A stretch of DNA of 64,000 nucleotides from Bombyx mori (lineage: Eukaryota > Arthropoda > Insecta > Lepidoptera > Bombycidae): the NCBI RefSeq assembly GCF_030269925.1, contig NC_085127.1:5835501-5899500 (forward strand), in the 5' to 3' direction. The notes beneath the pieces are model-generated. The model was not told the DNA's origin and did no database searches. It saw nothing but the letters and a program-made list of their open reading frames with translations. This document shows positions 25,301-34,630 of this stretch, piece after piece. How positions within the stretch are numbered: position 1 is the stretch's first letter; each line of letters starts with the position of its first letter. Made by a program: the position numbers and the translations under genes.

Positions 25301-28300
25301 CTGAATGGACACACGAACTCTCATGCTTTCTTTGAACGTTTGAACATTGGAAATATTTTGTATATAAGCCTACGTAACTAGACAAGCAAAGGTTTCAAAT
25401 GATTTTTTATAAATGAGGAAATCGCTCCCTTTTTTTTCTATCTTTGCTGATAGCCTTGAGAGGCTATTTCAGCTTTGCTCTAACATGTAGGTGAGCTCAC
25501 GGGGCTTAAGCCGGAGTGTTGCTAACACTGGCCCTAGCAAGAGCAGAGCTTCGCAGAATCTACCACCGGATCGGAAACGCGACCCACTGAGAAACTCAGT
25601 GGCTTGCGTCTGAGGGTTAATTGAGGATGGTGACCGGTGCTTGTGATACTTAAAAGCACCGTTAATGGATCGGGAGGATCCGTAATGATATTTTTGGGCG
25701 ACATCGACTATTTACTATTCTACAGGATCGGGTATGTAATTTCCAGCGGCCATGACAAGAGGGTTCTCATGTCGTGCCGCCTTCTCAAAGTAATTTCACC
25801 GTACTCTCTCGTCTGCGAATTGGGGGTGTTGGGAAGGGTAAGTTGGGAGTTGATCAAACTACAACTCGCAGCTCAACCCGCTTTGAAGCTTTAGATGATA
25901 CGAAGCTCAGCGGAGGCAGGTAGGGATAAAGTGACATCGGACTGTCGGACATCGCGCTAAGACCATTTGGCCCCTCTGTCTGACTAGAGCCTAAATGCAG
26001 TCGGAGTTCTAATTTCTTCGGAACAAAATTTATCTTATTGTTTTAATCTAAAACGTATATGACTGGTTCGCATCAGAATTTATACCACGGTACAGTTAAG
26101 CTTTTTTGTTACTGGTAAATAAATCGAGCATTCTCTGTGAAGAATCGTGCCTTTCTAGAACTTGCTCTGTGGTATCGAGGCGATCTTATCACCAGAGGTG
26201 GACCGCGGGTGCAACTCGATTAAGATAATTGTAATCAAAAAAACGTCTTGACCTTGAAAAGTATATTACACTAAATAGCTTTATTACAATATTATGAAAC
26301 AAATATTTTATTATATAAATTATTTGCTGAAGATTTTTTTTGGTATTAAATTCGCAGAGACAACTCGAAGATAAGGTCGTGTTATCTCAAGCCATACTCA
26401 CCGAGCAAATAATATCAGGCAGTTTCCAGAAAACGTATTGTTGAGATAATTTAATATTATAGCGTTTTCAAATTACGCACTTATGAGTCACTACGTCGTA
26501 GGTGCAAAAGGAAAAAGTCCCGTTGTTACTTTTATGCTATATACAAAGGATTATTATTATCTTATCAAGTCTTGAAATAGTTCGAAGGACTAAAAAACTC
26601 TTTTGTTAAGCGCTTACCAAAAAGATCACAGTGTCAATTCCATCCATATTGCTTGAGGTTAAAGTCTCAATTAGTTTGGAATGATAGGTATCTTAGCGTT
26701 CCATTATATTTGGACGCTTCAGCGTGATTTTTCAAGTTAAAATGTATTAACCAGTTCTGATCTTATACTGGTATTATATGCAGCATCTGCTTGTATATAT
26801 CTATTAAGTCCATGAGCAACGGTGAGCAGTCAGCCCAGATAAGGCTTAAGCTCGTCTGCCTTTGAAAGCACTAAAAAATGTGTCCCCCCGAATGTGATTA
26901 AATATATTTAAGTTCGATTATATTCAAAACAATTTATCTGATCAGAAAGCAATCTTTCATGTTACAAAATACAATGCATGAACTATTTATTATACAACGT
27001 ACTGAGCTCATATACGATAATGAATCTGGGGCGTTACGTAAAATCCCAACAGACAATCACGAAGCGTGTCACCATACATATATCGTCTTCGTGTCAGTGC
27101 TCTGCCCAGCTAATGATATTACACATGCCGTTGCTATAGAAATATGAGTTTTATGGCGAAAGCTTAAGGAACTACGCAAAAGGTAACGGGACTTTCGTGC
27201 CCAATGCCTATTTTTCAAGCGGATTTATAGGCTGTAGTTAAGAATAATGAATAGACACGGGCAGTTTAATTAAATGAACTTCAAGTTTGTTCTTAAGCTG
27301 AATTTAATGTATATAACTTGTATTTGTTGGCTACATTTTAGCTAGTAACCTTGACTACATCACCACCATGGGTTTGGGTTCCCAGTTTTTTTTCCTGCCT
27401 AAGCTGATAGCCTTGAGAGGCTATTTCAGCGTAACCTTAACTAGTAGGTGAGCTCACGGGGCTCAAACCTGACAACGTTGCTAACACGAACCCTAGTAAG
27501 AGCCGTGCTTTGCAGAATCTACCACCGGATCGGAAACGCGACCCACTCAGAAGATCCGGCGAGAAACTCAGTGGGCTGGGTCTGTGGGTTAATTTACTCG
27601 TCGAGCCCTTCGTCACAAGCGACGGGTTCGACGAGAACGATGACCGAGGTTTCCAGTTAGAGTCATTCTCTTTTTTAAAGATATTTAGTATAATTTTTGG
27701 CCCATAGCTTGGATGTACTTGTCTCCTATGTTTCTGGTACTGAACTTAGGGTGCTTGGATGCACTAGGGAACTTGAATGCAGAATATTTTGTTGTTTATT
27801 GGTAACACATACGTTTTTTTTTCTATTTTGGCTATTATTTATCAATCTTTGTTTTATTAACACAAAAAATTTAAATATTGAGCTATATATTTCCCAATAT
27901 ATTCTGATAGCTATTAGAATGTTGATAACCCTTTGTGACCTTACATTTAGTTTTGGGGGAAAACGAGTGAATCCTGTTAATAAATTGATATTTTTTTCCA
28001 TTTCTAGGCATTTTTATCCTTTTTATTATCATAAATATACGGAATGCATCTCTGCCTACTTTCATAAACCAGATTAAGATTTTTCAGATATAGGTAAATA
28101 ATCAATTAGCATTCTCTGTGACAAAATGCTCAGAGATCAATAGTGCACTATATGAATTACCAAAATATTTAATCTTTGCAATGTAGAATAGTTTTAAATA
28201 TTTTATGTTACTCACAATTCAGCATGATCACTGGAAATTCCACTGTCTGAACAGGTGCTACTTATAGCTTTAGAGGTTTCTGATACATTTTCAGAGCATA

Positions 28301-29945
28301 TGTTGAAATCTGGAATTGACTCCTCGAGAAAATCCAAATAGTCCTGGTCCATGGAGAAGATCTCCATGAGTTCATTTGGCGCCGTCCACGTGTCTGACTG
28401 TAATTAAAGTGGTTTATGATATTCTTTTATTTTAAAAAAAGCATGTTAAAATAGCTAGTTTAATGTGGTCTGTGTCCAAAATTGCTTTTATAATTTCTCA
28501 TTCCAATAGATGATTCTATATACACTATCACAGGTTAGTAACAATTTCTTTTCGTTATTGTACCCTAAAAGAAAATTACTTTCATTAAAAAACTTAGAGA
28601 ATCACTGAAGTCACGAGTTCACTGGGGATTTATATCAGTTTAAGCATTTATATCATTTTATACATAAATTGTAAATTTTTATTTCAACCAGTAATTCTTT
28701 CAACATAGACATATTCTCAAATATAATTAGCAAGAAATAATTTTATGTAATAAGCAGCTCTCTTTTTTTAAATTATTTTATGCTCTATAAATAAATATTT
28801 TCCATTACCATTATTTTGGTATGCCATTCATCAGTTCAATGTATTACGATTACAAATTTAACATAAATAATTAATATTTATTACTGATATTATTTAACCA
28901 CATATACAGTATAGAATACAGTGTAGAAAGTGAAAGTTTCAAAATTCCGAAAAAAAAAATAATTTTAGCAAGTACTTTTTGTGAGCTAATTATTATCATC
29001 CGCTTGTCTTAGATTAAATTATATTATTTTTATTTCTGATTTTATTTTTATGGCAGAATAGGCTTTATTTTGTATTGCATAGATGATACTTCAATATTAA
29101 CTCTCAAGTTGGGTGGTAGTATTATACTCTTCCATAACCTAATACAATTTCATCATTAATTCTATTCAAATATCCACCTGTCAAACATTAAAACTTGGCA
29201 GACCAAAAGCTTGTCTGTCTATATTCAGCAATTAAAAAAATCTATTTTTGCCCAACCTATTTTAGGTATTTTATGCTATAGGTAATTTTGTTTTAAGTGA
29301 TAACCATTTGCATAAATGGGACTAATGAGCTCACAGTCCAGCTGATTTTTTAAATAATTAACAAGTGATCATTAAAATACAATGCGAACCAAAAATGTAT
29401 ATTTGGCTTTTAGAAAGGCTTTGTTACATCTGAAGTATGAATCAAAGTGATAAGAATTACTTTCATTTTAAAACTAAATGGTACAAAGTGAAAGGTTTCT
29501 TACTGGTTTCAGTTTATAACTTACAGACATTCACAATCATTTTAATTGAGAATTCTAAAGCAATATTATAAAATTTCATGAAAATTTAGTTTTACTTTCC
29601 ATAAAGGTACTTGTTGCAATAGATTTAATATGAAATCATATGTAGTTGTGTTAATTTACTAAAAAGTTTGATGTTGATCAAGAAAAGTAATCAATTGTAT
29701 GTTATTCACTTAAATAATTGAATTTAAATTGTTCACATCACAATTTCTGAGTACGAATGATTGTTATTACTAGATATATCCCGATGTAAGCATTGAGCAT
29801 AATTTATATTATTAAAAAATATTAACGGTTCTCAGCGCAATGCATCAGTATTTATTGTGAATTATCAAGCTTAGAGTACTAGAATGTTTTTAATTTAAAT
29901 AAAGATTACCTCTATCAGAGACAACAAGTCCACTTTTTTATCCAT
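9898..29945 (-). CDS. CREB3: CREB3/Luman-family ER-membrane bZIP transcription factor (8 coding exons)
   Basis: Joined exons: 29945-29910, 28397-28216, 17205-16973, 15860-15402, 14545-14278, 13490-13391, 12466-12268, 10382-9898. All seven junctions have AG/GT borders and matching phases, giving 653 residues. Order: acidic N-terminus (1-70), Lys-rich linker encoded by exon 4 (151-303), pre-basic conserved block (about 331-364), basic region 365-384 with N372 and R380 (the N-x7-R spacing), zipper leucines 390, 404, 411, 418, 425 with Cys at 397, one membrane helix about 443-462, then a lumenal tail with sequons at N637 and N647. Known for the family: an ER-anchored precursor is cut by site-1 and site-2 proteases, and the N-terminal half enters the nucleus and activates CRE/UPRE secretory-pathway genes. 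The pre-basic block, SAQDS and EYVDGLE motifs favour the CREB3/CREB3L3/L4 branch over CrebA. The exact ortholog is inferred. Confidence 0.9.
10471..10692 (-). mobile_element. Bm1-like SINE fragment
   Basis: T-run at 10471 (A tail), body caaaccgaaacgcattactg, ends gcaagaggtcctaccaccaa. Directly upstream (minus strand) of CREB3-like exon 8. Confidence 0.75.
10744..10880 (-). mobile_element. Bm1-like SINE fragment
   Basis: Only the 3' half (attgcttaggtgggtggacg ... ttctaaggtctcagtatag). Same orientation as the neighbour at 10471. Confidence 0.7.
12031..12249 (+). mobile_element. Helitron-like element with 3' hairpin, next to CREB3 exon 7
   Basis: Starts TCTATACTAATATATAAATC and has the body words ttccgttataactactgaac and cttgaaacttggtatccatg. 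It ends with the hairpin gcccagcgaagcgggc (12221-12236) ten bases before the terminal CAAG|T (consensus CTAG|T). Hairpin plus spacing is the Helitron 3' signature. Confidence 0.65.
12268..12466 (-). CDS. CREB3: CREB3-like exon 7 (transmembrane helix and S1P-like site)
   Basis: Acceptor ctttacag| at 12467. Encodes residues 427-492 plus one base. It has a Ser/Thr patch, a hydrophobic helix about 443-462 ([20 protein letters not shown]), a Pro/Ala/Ser run ([16 protein letters not shown]) and TRALLSATN. The helix follows the zipper by about 17 residues, as in other CREB3 proteins. RALL (485-488) fits the site-1-protease RxxL pattern. Donor ACA|GTACGT at 12267 joins exon 8 in frame. If it is not spliced, a TAA at 12254 ends the protein four residues later. 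Confidence 0.85.
12532..12823 (-). mobile_element. Helitron-like element, family A
   Basis: Minus-strand copy (plus reads ctagccgacccggcacactt ... aacagcaattcattttta). In the CREB3-like intron between exons 6 and 7, 66 bp upstream of exon 7. Confidence 0.55.
13391..13490 (-). CDS. CREB3: CREB3-like exon 6 (leucine zipper)
   Basis: Acceptor gtttcag| at 13491 and donor TACAG|GTAAAT at 13390. Exactly 34 codons once the split Arg393 is counted. Heptad leucines at 404, 411, 418 and 425, with Cys397 at the second heptad position. The Q/N-rich a/e/g positions are typical of the family's zipper. Too short to stand out as an ORF; found by matching phase and the expected position after the basic region. 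Confidence 0.9.
13921..14186. repeat. Tandem duplication, two 133-bp units
   Basis: Unit 2 (14054-14186) repeats unit 1 (13921-14053) with only about two differences, so it is recent. In the CREB3-like intron between exons 5 and 6, 92 bp downstream of exon 5's donor. Each unit holds a TGACCT...AGGTCA inverted pair. Confidence 0.85.
14278..14545 (-). CDS. CREB3: CREB3-like exon 5 (pre-basic block and bZIP basic region)
   Basis: Acceptor caattag| at 14546 and donor GACAG|GTAATA at 14277. Encodes residues 304-393: an Asp run (SDDDDDH), then [16 protein letters not shown]...LPLTK-type sequence (here YPLTK), which is the conserved block just before the basic region in CREB3 proteins, then the basic region with [18 protein letters not shown] and the zipper start EYVDGLED. 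This exon is the main basis for the family call. Confidence 0.93.
14610..14860 (+). mobile_element. Bm1-like SINE in CREB3 intron 4
   Basis: Body and A-tail (ctaagcaataaaaaaaaatc). Sits 64 bp upstream of exon 5 on the minus strand, so its antisense T-run lies near the exon's acceptor side. Confidence 0.8.
15402..15860 (-). CDS. CREB3: CREB3-like exon 4 (basic linker)
   Basis: A long exon encoding residues 151-304, rich in Lys, Gln, Pro and Val ([29 protein letters not shown]), with a likely nuclear-localisation cluster GRKRR near its start. The donor TGCG|GTGAGT at 15401 is strong. The acceptor is the weakest boundary in the gene: gacag|ATGAAA (used here) and cgtag|GTAAGA (exon from 15845) both keep frame. 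The upstream ttag|CGAAAATGTAA would put a stop in frame. The ATG at 15867 might also serve an alternative start. Confidence 0.75.
16973..17205 (-). CDS. CREB3: CREB3-like exon 3
   Basis: Acceptor tgttacag| at 17206 and donor CCCGG|GTGAGT at 16972. It encodes residues 73-151, starting [10 protein letters not shown] and running through Ser/Thr- and Asp-rich sequence ([19 protein letters not shown]). This is acidic, probably disordered N-terminal regulatory sequence. It lies 11 kb downstream of exon 2, and the intron between them is repeat-filled. Confidence 0.82.
17258..17380 (+). mobile_element. RTE/CR1-type 3'-end fragment
   Basis: A T9 run, then ttgtaggcagacgag, cccacctgatagtgggtcgt and cagcaatgccaggggcagag. 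The same block forms the 3' end of the LINE fragment at 32622. It lies in the CREB3-like intron 53 bp upstream (on the minus strand) of exon 3. Confidence 0.6.
17411..17731 (+). CDS. Doubtful 106-codon ORF in CREB3 intron
   Basis: Open frame antisense to the CREB3-like intron, beginning about 30 bases after an RTE-type repeat fragment. The peptide includes [20 protein letters not shown] and [20 protein letters not shown], which is not low-complexity. There is no recognised domain, and codon use is AT-rich like the background. Kept only because of its length and composition; may well be chance or an old insertion. Confidence 0.15.
   Translation: MLYSRNVMSIFKNGFRCSEQKRDSDSNIDVAHDQKDDNIPPSTCIRELVCTGFSNFLMYLLDGRYVQCIPECLELAVYEVIENIEIARISINILIDNEIMIIKVFN
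17768..18176 (-). mobile_element. Bm1-like SINE, full length with tRNA-like head
   Basis: Minus strand starts with gtcgtcgtggcctaaaggat (box A) and has cggtgttcgaatcccg (box B), the aattataatttgcgtaatta segment, the usual body and a T-run tail at 17768. RNA polymerase III promoter boxes are intact. Confidence 0.85.
18235..18335. repeat. Fragment of an unnamed repeat 3' end
   Basis: cctggctgagcccttgctcg and gaaactggaaagatctccgg resemble the gtgagctcacc-type 3' ends of LINEs in this window, but differ enough to be another family. Confidence 0.3.
18690..18812 (+). mobile_element. Short Jockey-like LINE 3'UTR fragment
   Basis: Only the last about 120 bp of the 3'UTR (gctcttgttagggctagtgt ... 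gaggtagaaaaataaaa), a heavily 5'-truncated copy. Confidence 0.6.
19200..19420 (-). repeat. Dispersed repeat of unknown class, copy 1
   Basis: Plus reads ggttgtggcgggtagccatc, gataattgacagatgcctga, gaacaacaacattcggaccg. Inverted relatives at 60990-61180 and partial ones at 34240-34300 and 38310-38400. A LINE-derived piece is likely, but no RT motif is left. Confidence 0.45.
19700..19923 (+). mobile_element. Jockey-like LINE 3'UTR fragment
   Basis: Begins in the Arg-rich C-terminal codons (tcgtcgcttgcgacgaaggg) and ends attaggtaggaaaaaaa, so the original A-rich tail is kept. Confidence 0.75.
19924..23752. other. CREB3 intron 2, no gene seen
   Basis: AT-rich intron DNA between exons 2 and 3. 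ORFs at 20963-21232 and 22711-22953 are AT-biased, without motifs or splice context, and are left out. Confidence 0.5.
21735..21830 (-). mobile_element. Degenerate tRNA-like repeat
   Basis: Minus strand has a box-A-like ccatggcttaatgggtaaga and a weak box B. No tRNA fold or anticodon arm could be built; probably a decayed SINE head. Confidence 0.3.
23753..24167 (+). mobile_element. Helitron-like element, family B
   Basis: TCTATATATTAATATGTGAA ... tactgctggacctCTAG|T, 415 bp. Shared core gaaaattgcgcggaccgagg. No protein-coding capacity. Confidence 0.5.
24385..24545 (-). mobile_element. Decayed Bm1-like SINE remnant
   Basis: Words gacctcgaggtctcaattgt, tttcaaaccaaaacgtatga and ttgtggtacctgctcatatg follow the antisense SINE order. 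Confidence 0.35.
25432..25800 (-). mobile_element. Jockey-like LINE 3' fragment
   Basis: Starts after a T8 run at about 25430 (minus-strand A tail), carries the 3'UTR landmarks (gatagccttgagaggctatt; accaccggatcggaaacg) and about 50 codons of the RT end (matching [17 protein letters not shown]). Frameshifted and internally deleted at about 25590. Confidence 0.75.
27387..27645 (-). mobile_element. Jockey-like LINE 3'UTR fragment
   Basis: Nearly intact 3'UTR of the same LINE family, beginning with a T8 run and ending in the Arg-rich C-terminal codons (cgtcacaagcgacgggttcg). Plus-strand ORFs over it are spurious. Lies in the long intron between CREB3-like exons 2 and 3. Confidence 0.8.
28216..28397 (-). 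CDS. CREB3: CREB3-like exon 2 (acidic activation region, DSG motif)
   Basis: Acceptor attacag| at 28398 and donor GAATT|GTGAGT at 28215. It encodes residues 13-73, rich in Asp/Glu and large hydrophobics (for example [15 protein letters not shown]), as expected for an acidic activation domain. Residues 63-68 read DSGISS, a match to the beta-TrCP phosphodegron DSG-phi-x-S. It ends in phase 2 and is completed by the first base of exon 3 (TT|C, Phe73). Confidence 0.85.
29910..29945 (-). CDS. CREB3: CREB3-like exon 1 (start exon)
   Basis: Twelve codons starting [10 protein letters not shown] and ending IE, with donor GAG|GTAATC at 29909. The start was chosen because it is the first ATG that opens into exon 2 in phase 0, and its context (caatATGG) is acceptable. 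It begins the acidic, leucine-rich N-terminal activation segment. Confidence 0.75.
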
Positions 29946-30210
29946 ATTGGAATACACTTCACTTTTCAATGTTACATCAACATTTATGAATCACAACTAA
30001 ATTTTTTCAATGAAAAAAAAAACTGGAAATGTTTTTATGTAGTATCAAAAAGTACTGGGATCTTGATACAGTATTGTCGGCTTTTTTCAACTATTTACTG
30101 TGCGGCATATGGTAAAGGTAGCGACCGCATGGTGCCTAGCTGGCAATATCTTGTTTACGCGAACCGGAATGTCTAAGCGCGAGTTAATTTATGACGTGTT
30201 TGTTTCAAGC
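29946..30210 (-). promoter_or_regulatory. 5'UTR/promoter region of the CREB3-like gene
   Basis: Sequence upstream of the start exon. It becomes less AT-rich from about 30100 to 30200 (gcgaccgcatgg, gcgaaccgg, gcgcgag on the plus strand). A TGACGTGT core, close to the UPRE/CRE core bound by CREB3-type bZIPs, lies at 30192-30199. No TATA box was recognised at a usual distance. The transcription start is not determined. Confidence 0.35.
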
Positions 30211-32621
30211 CAGATTATCACTTCTCACTTCGCAATAATACGCCGTTAAGGGAAAACCACTGTTCTTATAAATACACAAACATAACAATGTGAGGATGAT
30301 ACAACAGTGAGAGGATCTGTGAAACGTGAGGTGCAGATACCGGTGCCTGAACAAGAACTGTTCACAAAATGAAATGACTAAGTAACGGTAAAAGTGGCGG
30401 CGTGCGCTCACGAAAGCCACTCTAAACAGGCAGACGAGGTGAACGCAACTTATTTCTTCATAGTACGTCTGCAAGAACGATCGTCCAGTATCTACTCTTG
30501 GCTGTGATAAGCTATCAAAGATTACGAAAGATACTAACCATGAGGCCTTCTTCGAATTCCATTTTTTTTACACTTTTGATTTAGTAATGCTTATTACTAG
30601 ACATACTTTAGTAAAAAATCCTGTATTTTCGGAAAATTTTTAGAATTCATTTTGTTCCGATAAAAACTCAGTAGAGGTCATAGTACTGTAAACAGTATAA
30701 AACTTCTTCACTTATATAACATATTTTATAATTGCACTTCAATGAGGTAAATATTTTATTGTATCAATATTTATTTATTACTATTTATGTACAACTAGTT
30801 TACAAATAAAAGGAAACATGACATTTCCCTACAACTTCCAACGTGGAAATAATGACGTCACTAAACTAGGGACACTTTTCGGAATGTCATTGGTTGATTC
30901 ATTTGATTGCATGCTGAAACAGCGATACCACTTACGCCATCTATGGACGATGATTAATTATTTTTATACCAACTGTACGACACTCCATTTAACGCAGCAA
31001 TTTAAAAACAATTTTCAGCTTGTAAGCGTGTAAAATTATAAAATAAATACTAGCTATTTTATATCTAGTTATCTTAGTCAGTTAAGGTTGCCGGCAACTC
31101 AATTTTTTTGTTTCTTTAAAAAAACATTGCTAAGAAAGTAGAGCGATATAAAATAGCGATATAGCAATATGAATTTATTTCAGTTGACAACTAAATAACA
31201 AAGGTAGGTTGTGGAGTGCAAAATAAATATAAAAATTCAAATATTGTTAGAGCTTCACCAACTTACTTAATGTTCAATGGTAATTAAAAAACAGTTCTTT
31301 ACCTTCATGTAAAATAACATGTCTTATAGTAATAACACAATATGTATTAAAATGCTGATTGCTATATTCTTTTGTTATTGAATTAACCACAGGGAAAAAA
31401 CATTTTTCAGAAACTTTTCCCTCCTATAAAAAAATAAAAACTATTTTTTGTATAGACCATGTCGAAACAGAAAATTTAATTAAGTCACAATACCACTAGT
31501 CCGGACCGATGAAAAATCATTATTGACTTCGTAACGGGGAATGCGATTTGGGATGAGATTTTTGAGGTCTCAAGGTTTTTATATATGAGATCACGAGGGC
31601 TGTTCTTTTCTATACCTTAGATTTCACACAGAACCAATAAAAGACGTAAGCTATTACATTTTCTGATTTACTACATATAAAATATGCCCTACCTACTTTA
31701 ATAGAATATGATTATAATAGTAATAAATAATAATATAAATAAATATTGCGCAAATAAATATAACAATACAATACAACCTATGTATCTAAACAAAACGCGG
31801 CAAAAATAAATGAGTTCATCCCGATTTTATCCTCTATTTATGAATTAATGTTTATTGGCTATTTTTTATGCGTGTTATGATTAAGGAAAAAATATTTTTT
31901 TTCGCAATTTACCAATAAAAGAAAAAAGAAAATCTAATGGCTGTGAAAATAACAAAAAAACAATCTTGATGCTATGTTGCCAGTGATTATGGTTTCATTT
32001 CAATCATTATGCAATATTAACTTAATACTATTATAGTTAAGATGGCCATATTAAAATTATACTATGTTATTTTATTATCGTAAACCGGAATAGTGATAGC
32101 ACTTTTCTTGAGAATAAAAGGACTCTTCGCGTGCCCTTTGTAGGGTTTCGTGGTTCCATTAACGTCGTTCTATAGCCCTTGATGGGCGGACACGGTAGCT
32201 ACATAATACGTACATACTTCAGTCAGACATTTTGTTATAATTTATTTTATCATAATTTCCTCTAGTCTCGAAACCATTTAACTAATAATAATAGTTTTCA
32301 TATGTAGTCATTTTATTGTATGTACTTTGTTCGACTCTTTTTGTCTTCTACATTTTATCTTAAAGGAAAATTCAGTTTAACTTGTTCCTTTTTATCCGAT
32401 TTATTACGTACGTACTACAAAACGTAATCAATAATGAAAAAATAATTACATTGATATTGAAAAGAAATTTAGGTCATCGTTACCAAACATTGGCATTGCC
32501 AGGGGGTTAAACCGCAATTATATATATTATTATCATAATTTATTCCAACCTATATAATAATATATGCTATATGTATACATATACATATATTAAAAAGTAA
32601 AAAAAATACTTTATAGATATT
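30210..32621. other. Intergenic AT-rich DNA
   Basis: No exon or full repeat recognised. An AT dinucleotide-rich tract lies at 32520-32595. Confidence 0.4.
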
Positions 32622-33330
32622 GGGTAGGCAGCGGCTTGGTTCTGCCCCTGGCATTGCTGAAGTCCATGGGTGACGGTAACCACTCACCATCAGGTGGGCC
32701 GTATGCTCGTCTGCCTACAAGGGTATCCTCCTTGCGTCGTATTCCTCATTGCTGAGGGTCGTGACCACCCTTTTGTATCACCTTCGCACGCACGATTTTT
32801 CTCCTTCCATTCTTGTCTCTGGCGGTGTGGAGGGCGTTGTGAAACGTGGAATCAAGAGCGGTGCGGATCTGGTCGGACCAACGTATTGGGCTGCGCCCCC
32901 GAGGTCTTTTCCCATCTACCTTACCAGTCACGATGAGCCTCTCGAGATTGCTACCATCCTTCCGTGCGATGTGACCAAAGTATTCAAGGACTCTGCGAAG
33001 ACACTCGGATGACAGCCGCGAGGAGATTTTGAGTTCTTGCAAGGTTGATACGTTGGTCCGAAATGCTGTCCACGGAATACGCAGCATCTTTCTCCAGCAC
33101 CACATCTCAAAGGCGTCAATGCGTCTGCGATCTGCAGATTTCAGTGACCAGGTCTCAGCGCCATACGAAAAAATCGAGAAAACTAGAGTCCGTACCAGTT
33201 TGGTTTTGGTCTTTACGGATATGTTGCGATCTCTCCAGATTTTTCCGAGCTGAGTCATGGCACTCTTAGCCATACCAATTCTCCGGCGCACTTCCTTCTC
33301 GCACGAGCCATTGTTACTACTACAAGGGTA
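32622..33330 (-). mobile_element. RTE/CR1-like LINE 3' fragment with reverse-transcriptase end
   Basis: Minus-strand ORF to the stop at 32746 reads EKEVRRRIGMAKSAMTQLGK, then LVFSIFSYGAETWSL and RRIDAFEMWCWRKMLRIPWT, and closes with GKRPRGRSPIRWSDQI. This is the well-known C-terminal region of lepidopteran 'endonuclease-reverse transcriptase' LINEs. The 3'UTR ends in the ctgcctacaagggtat / gccaggggcagaaccaagcc block at 32622-32725. The YxDD palm is missing. RTE versus CR1 clade is uncertain. Confidence 0.8.
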
Positions 33331-34372
33331 TAGTATATACAAATATATGAGTCGTCTATTATCAAAGGTGGCAATCTGTGCATTTGGACAAAAAAATGTT
33401 ATTGATATATCAATACAGATTGATTTGAATATAATCGTCTCCTTCAAAGAATACGGTTCAAAACCTGCATTAAATAAAGGTTAATACTTAACCTGTTATT
33501 TATCTAAGATGTCGTTCAGAAGAGTTTTGTGACTGCCAATGGAATACAAAGTCAATAATTCGTTTTTCTGATTTACCAATAATTGTCCAAAAGTCACATT
33601 GCCGGCTTTGATAATAGTCGACTCATATAGTGATCTCTACGACATAAGTCACTTGTGGTTAGGACTTCAGACTGGGAAACCTGCTCGTCTTCCTCACAAT
33701 ACGAGCCGTATCAATGATAACTGCTTTTTGCACAAGGCGCCTAATGGTGCTAGATAACCAATGTTTTTTAAGGCGATGGTCGAAACTTTTCGCTATTAAA
33801 CACAATTATCGGAAGAATAATTACTATTATTAATGTTATTATTATATTATCTACAAGTTTCATGGCTCCGTCGACGAAGACGGCCATCTTGTTCTCGCAA
33901 GGTTATTGATAAGGATAAACCTATAATAAAGGTTTCCTTCTTCGAAATTTACAATATCATGAGTGTGAAAAGACGAAATTCAAGTGTGTAAGCATCCGTG
34001 GAGTGGGCTCCGCACTTTGAGTATATTATTCACGATAGGATAAACGCCGCAATTGATCAATTGTCAGATCAAGGGTGCACAGCGTAATAGCTCAATAGCG
34101 ATAGCATATTATTATTCGGATGTAAGTAGACAAGTATTGCGTTTGAAGAAGGTTTTTTTTGAAATATGATATAGCACAAAGAGGTTACCGGTTTTTTTTT
34201 CATATGTAAACATTGAGTGAAATTGTCATTGGCGAGATTCAGGAATTTGTCAATTATCTTGTGTTCGTGAAATATTTTGTGCTCTATGATAGGTACCGCA
34301 ACACTTTCACGTTATTAGATGATATATTTATGATGATGATGTGTTTACTTTGCACGTAGAGTATTTTTGTCT
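33331..34372. other. Intergenic, nothing recognised
   Basis: No convincing open frame or named repeat, except a short relative (about 34240-34300) of the 19200 repeat. Confidence 0.35.
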
Positions 34373-34630
34373 TTTTTATTATTATTATTATTGCTTAGAT
34401 GGCTGGACGGGCTCACGACCCACCTGATGTTAAGTGGTCACCGGAGGCCATAGATATCTACAACGTAAATGTCGCTACCTACCTTGAGACATCAGCTCTA
34501 AGGTCTCACTTTTTACAGTACAAAAGCAGCCCCACCCATCAAATCGGAACGCATTACTGTTTCACGGCAGTATTGGCAAGGGTGGTGGAACCTACCCGTG
34601 TGGACTCACAAGAGGTCTTACCACCAATAA
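34373..34630 (-). mobile_element. Bm1-like SINE fragment with ATT repeats
   Basis: Begins with a (TTA)n tract at 34377, body as in the other copies, ends acaagaggtcttaccaccaa. tRNA head missing. Confidence 0.75.

Noticed and set aside
27448..27707. Plus-strand ORFs with no stop for 60-70 codons
   Set aside because: They lie antisense to a Jockey-like LINE 3'UTR fragment; the open frames come from its GC-rich sequence.
33029..33269. Two plus-strand ORFs of 74 codons
   Set aside because: Antisense to the RTE/CR1-like reverse transcriptase fragment, which clearly reads on the minus strand.
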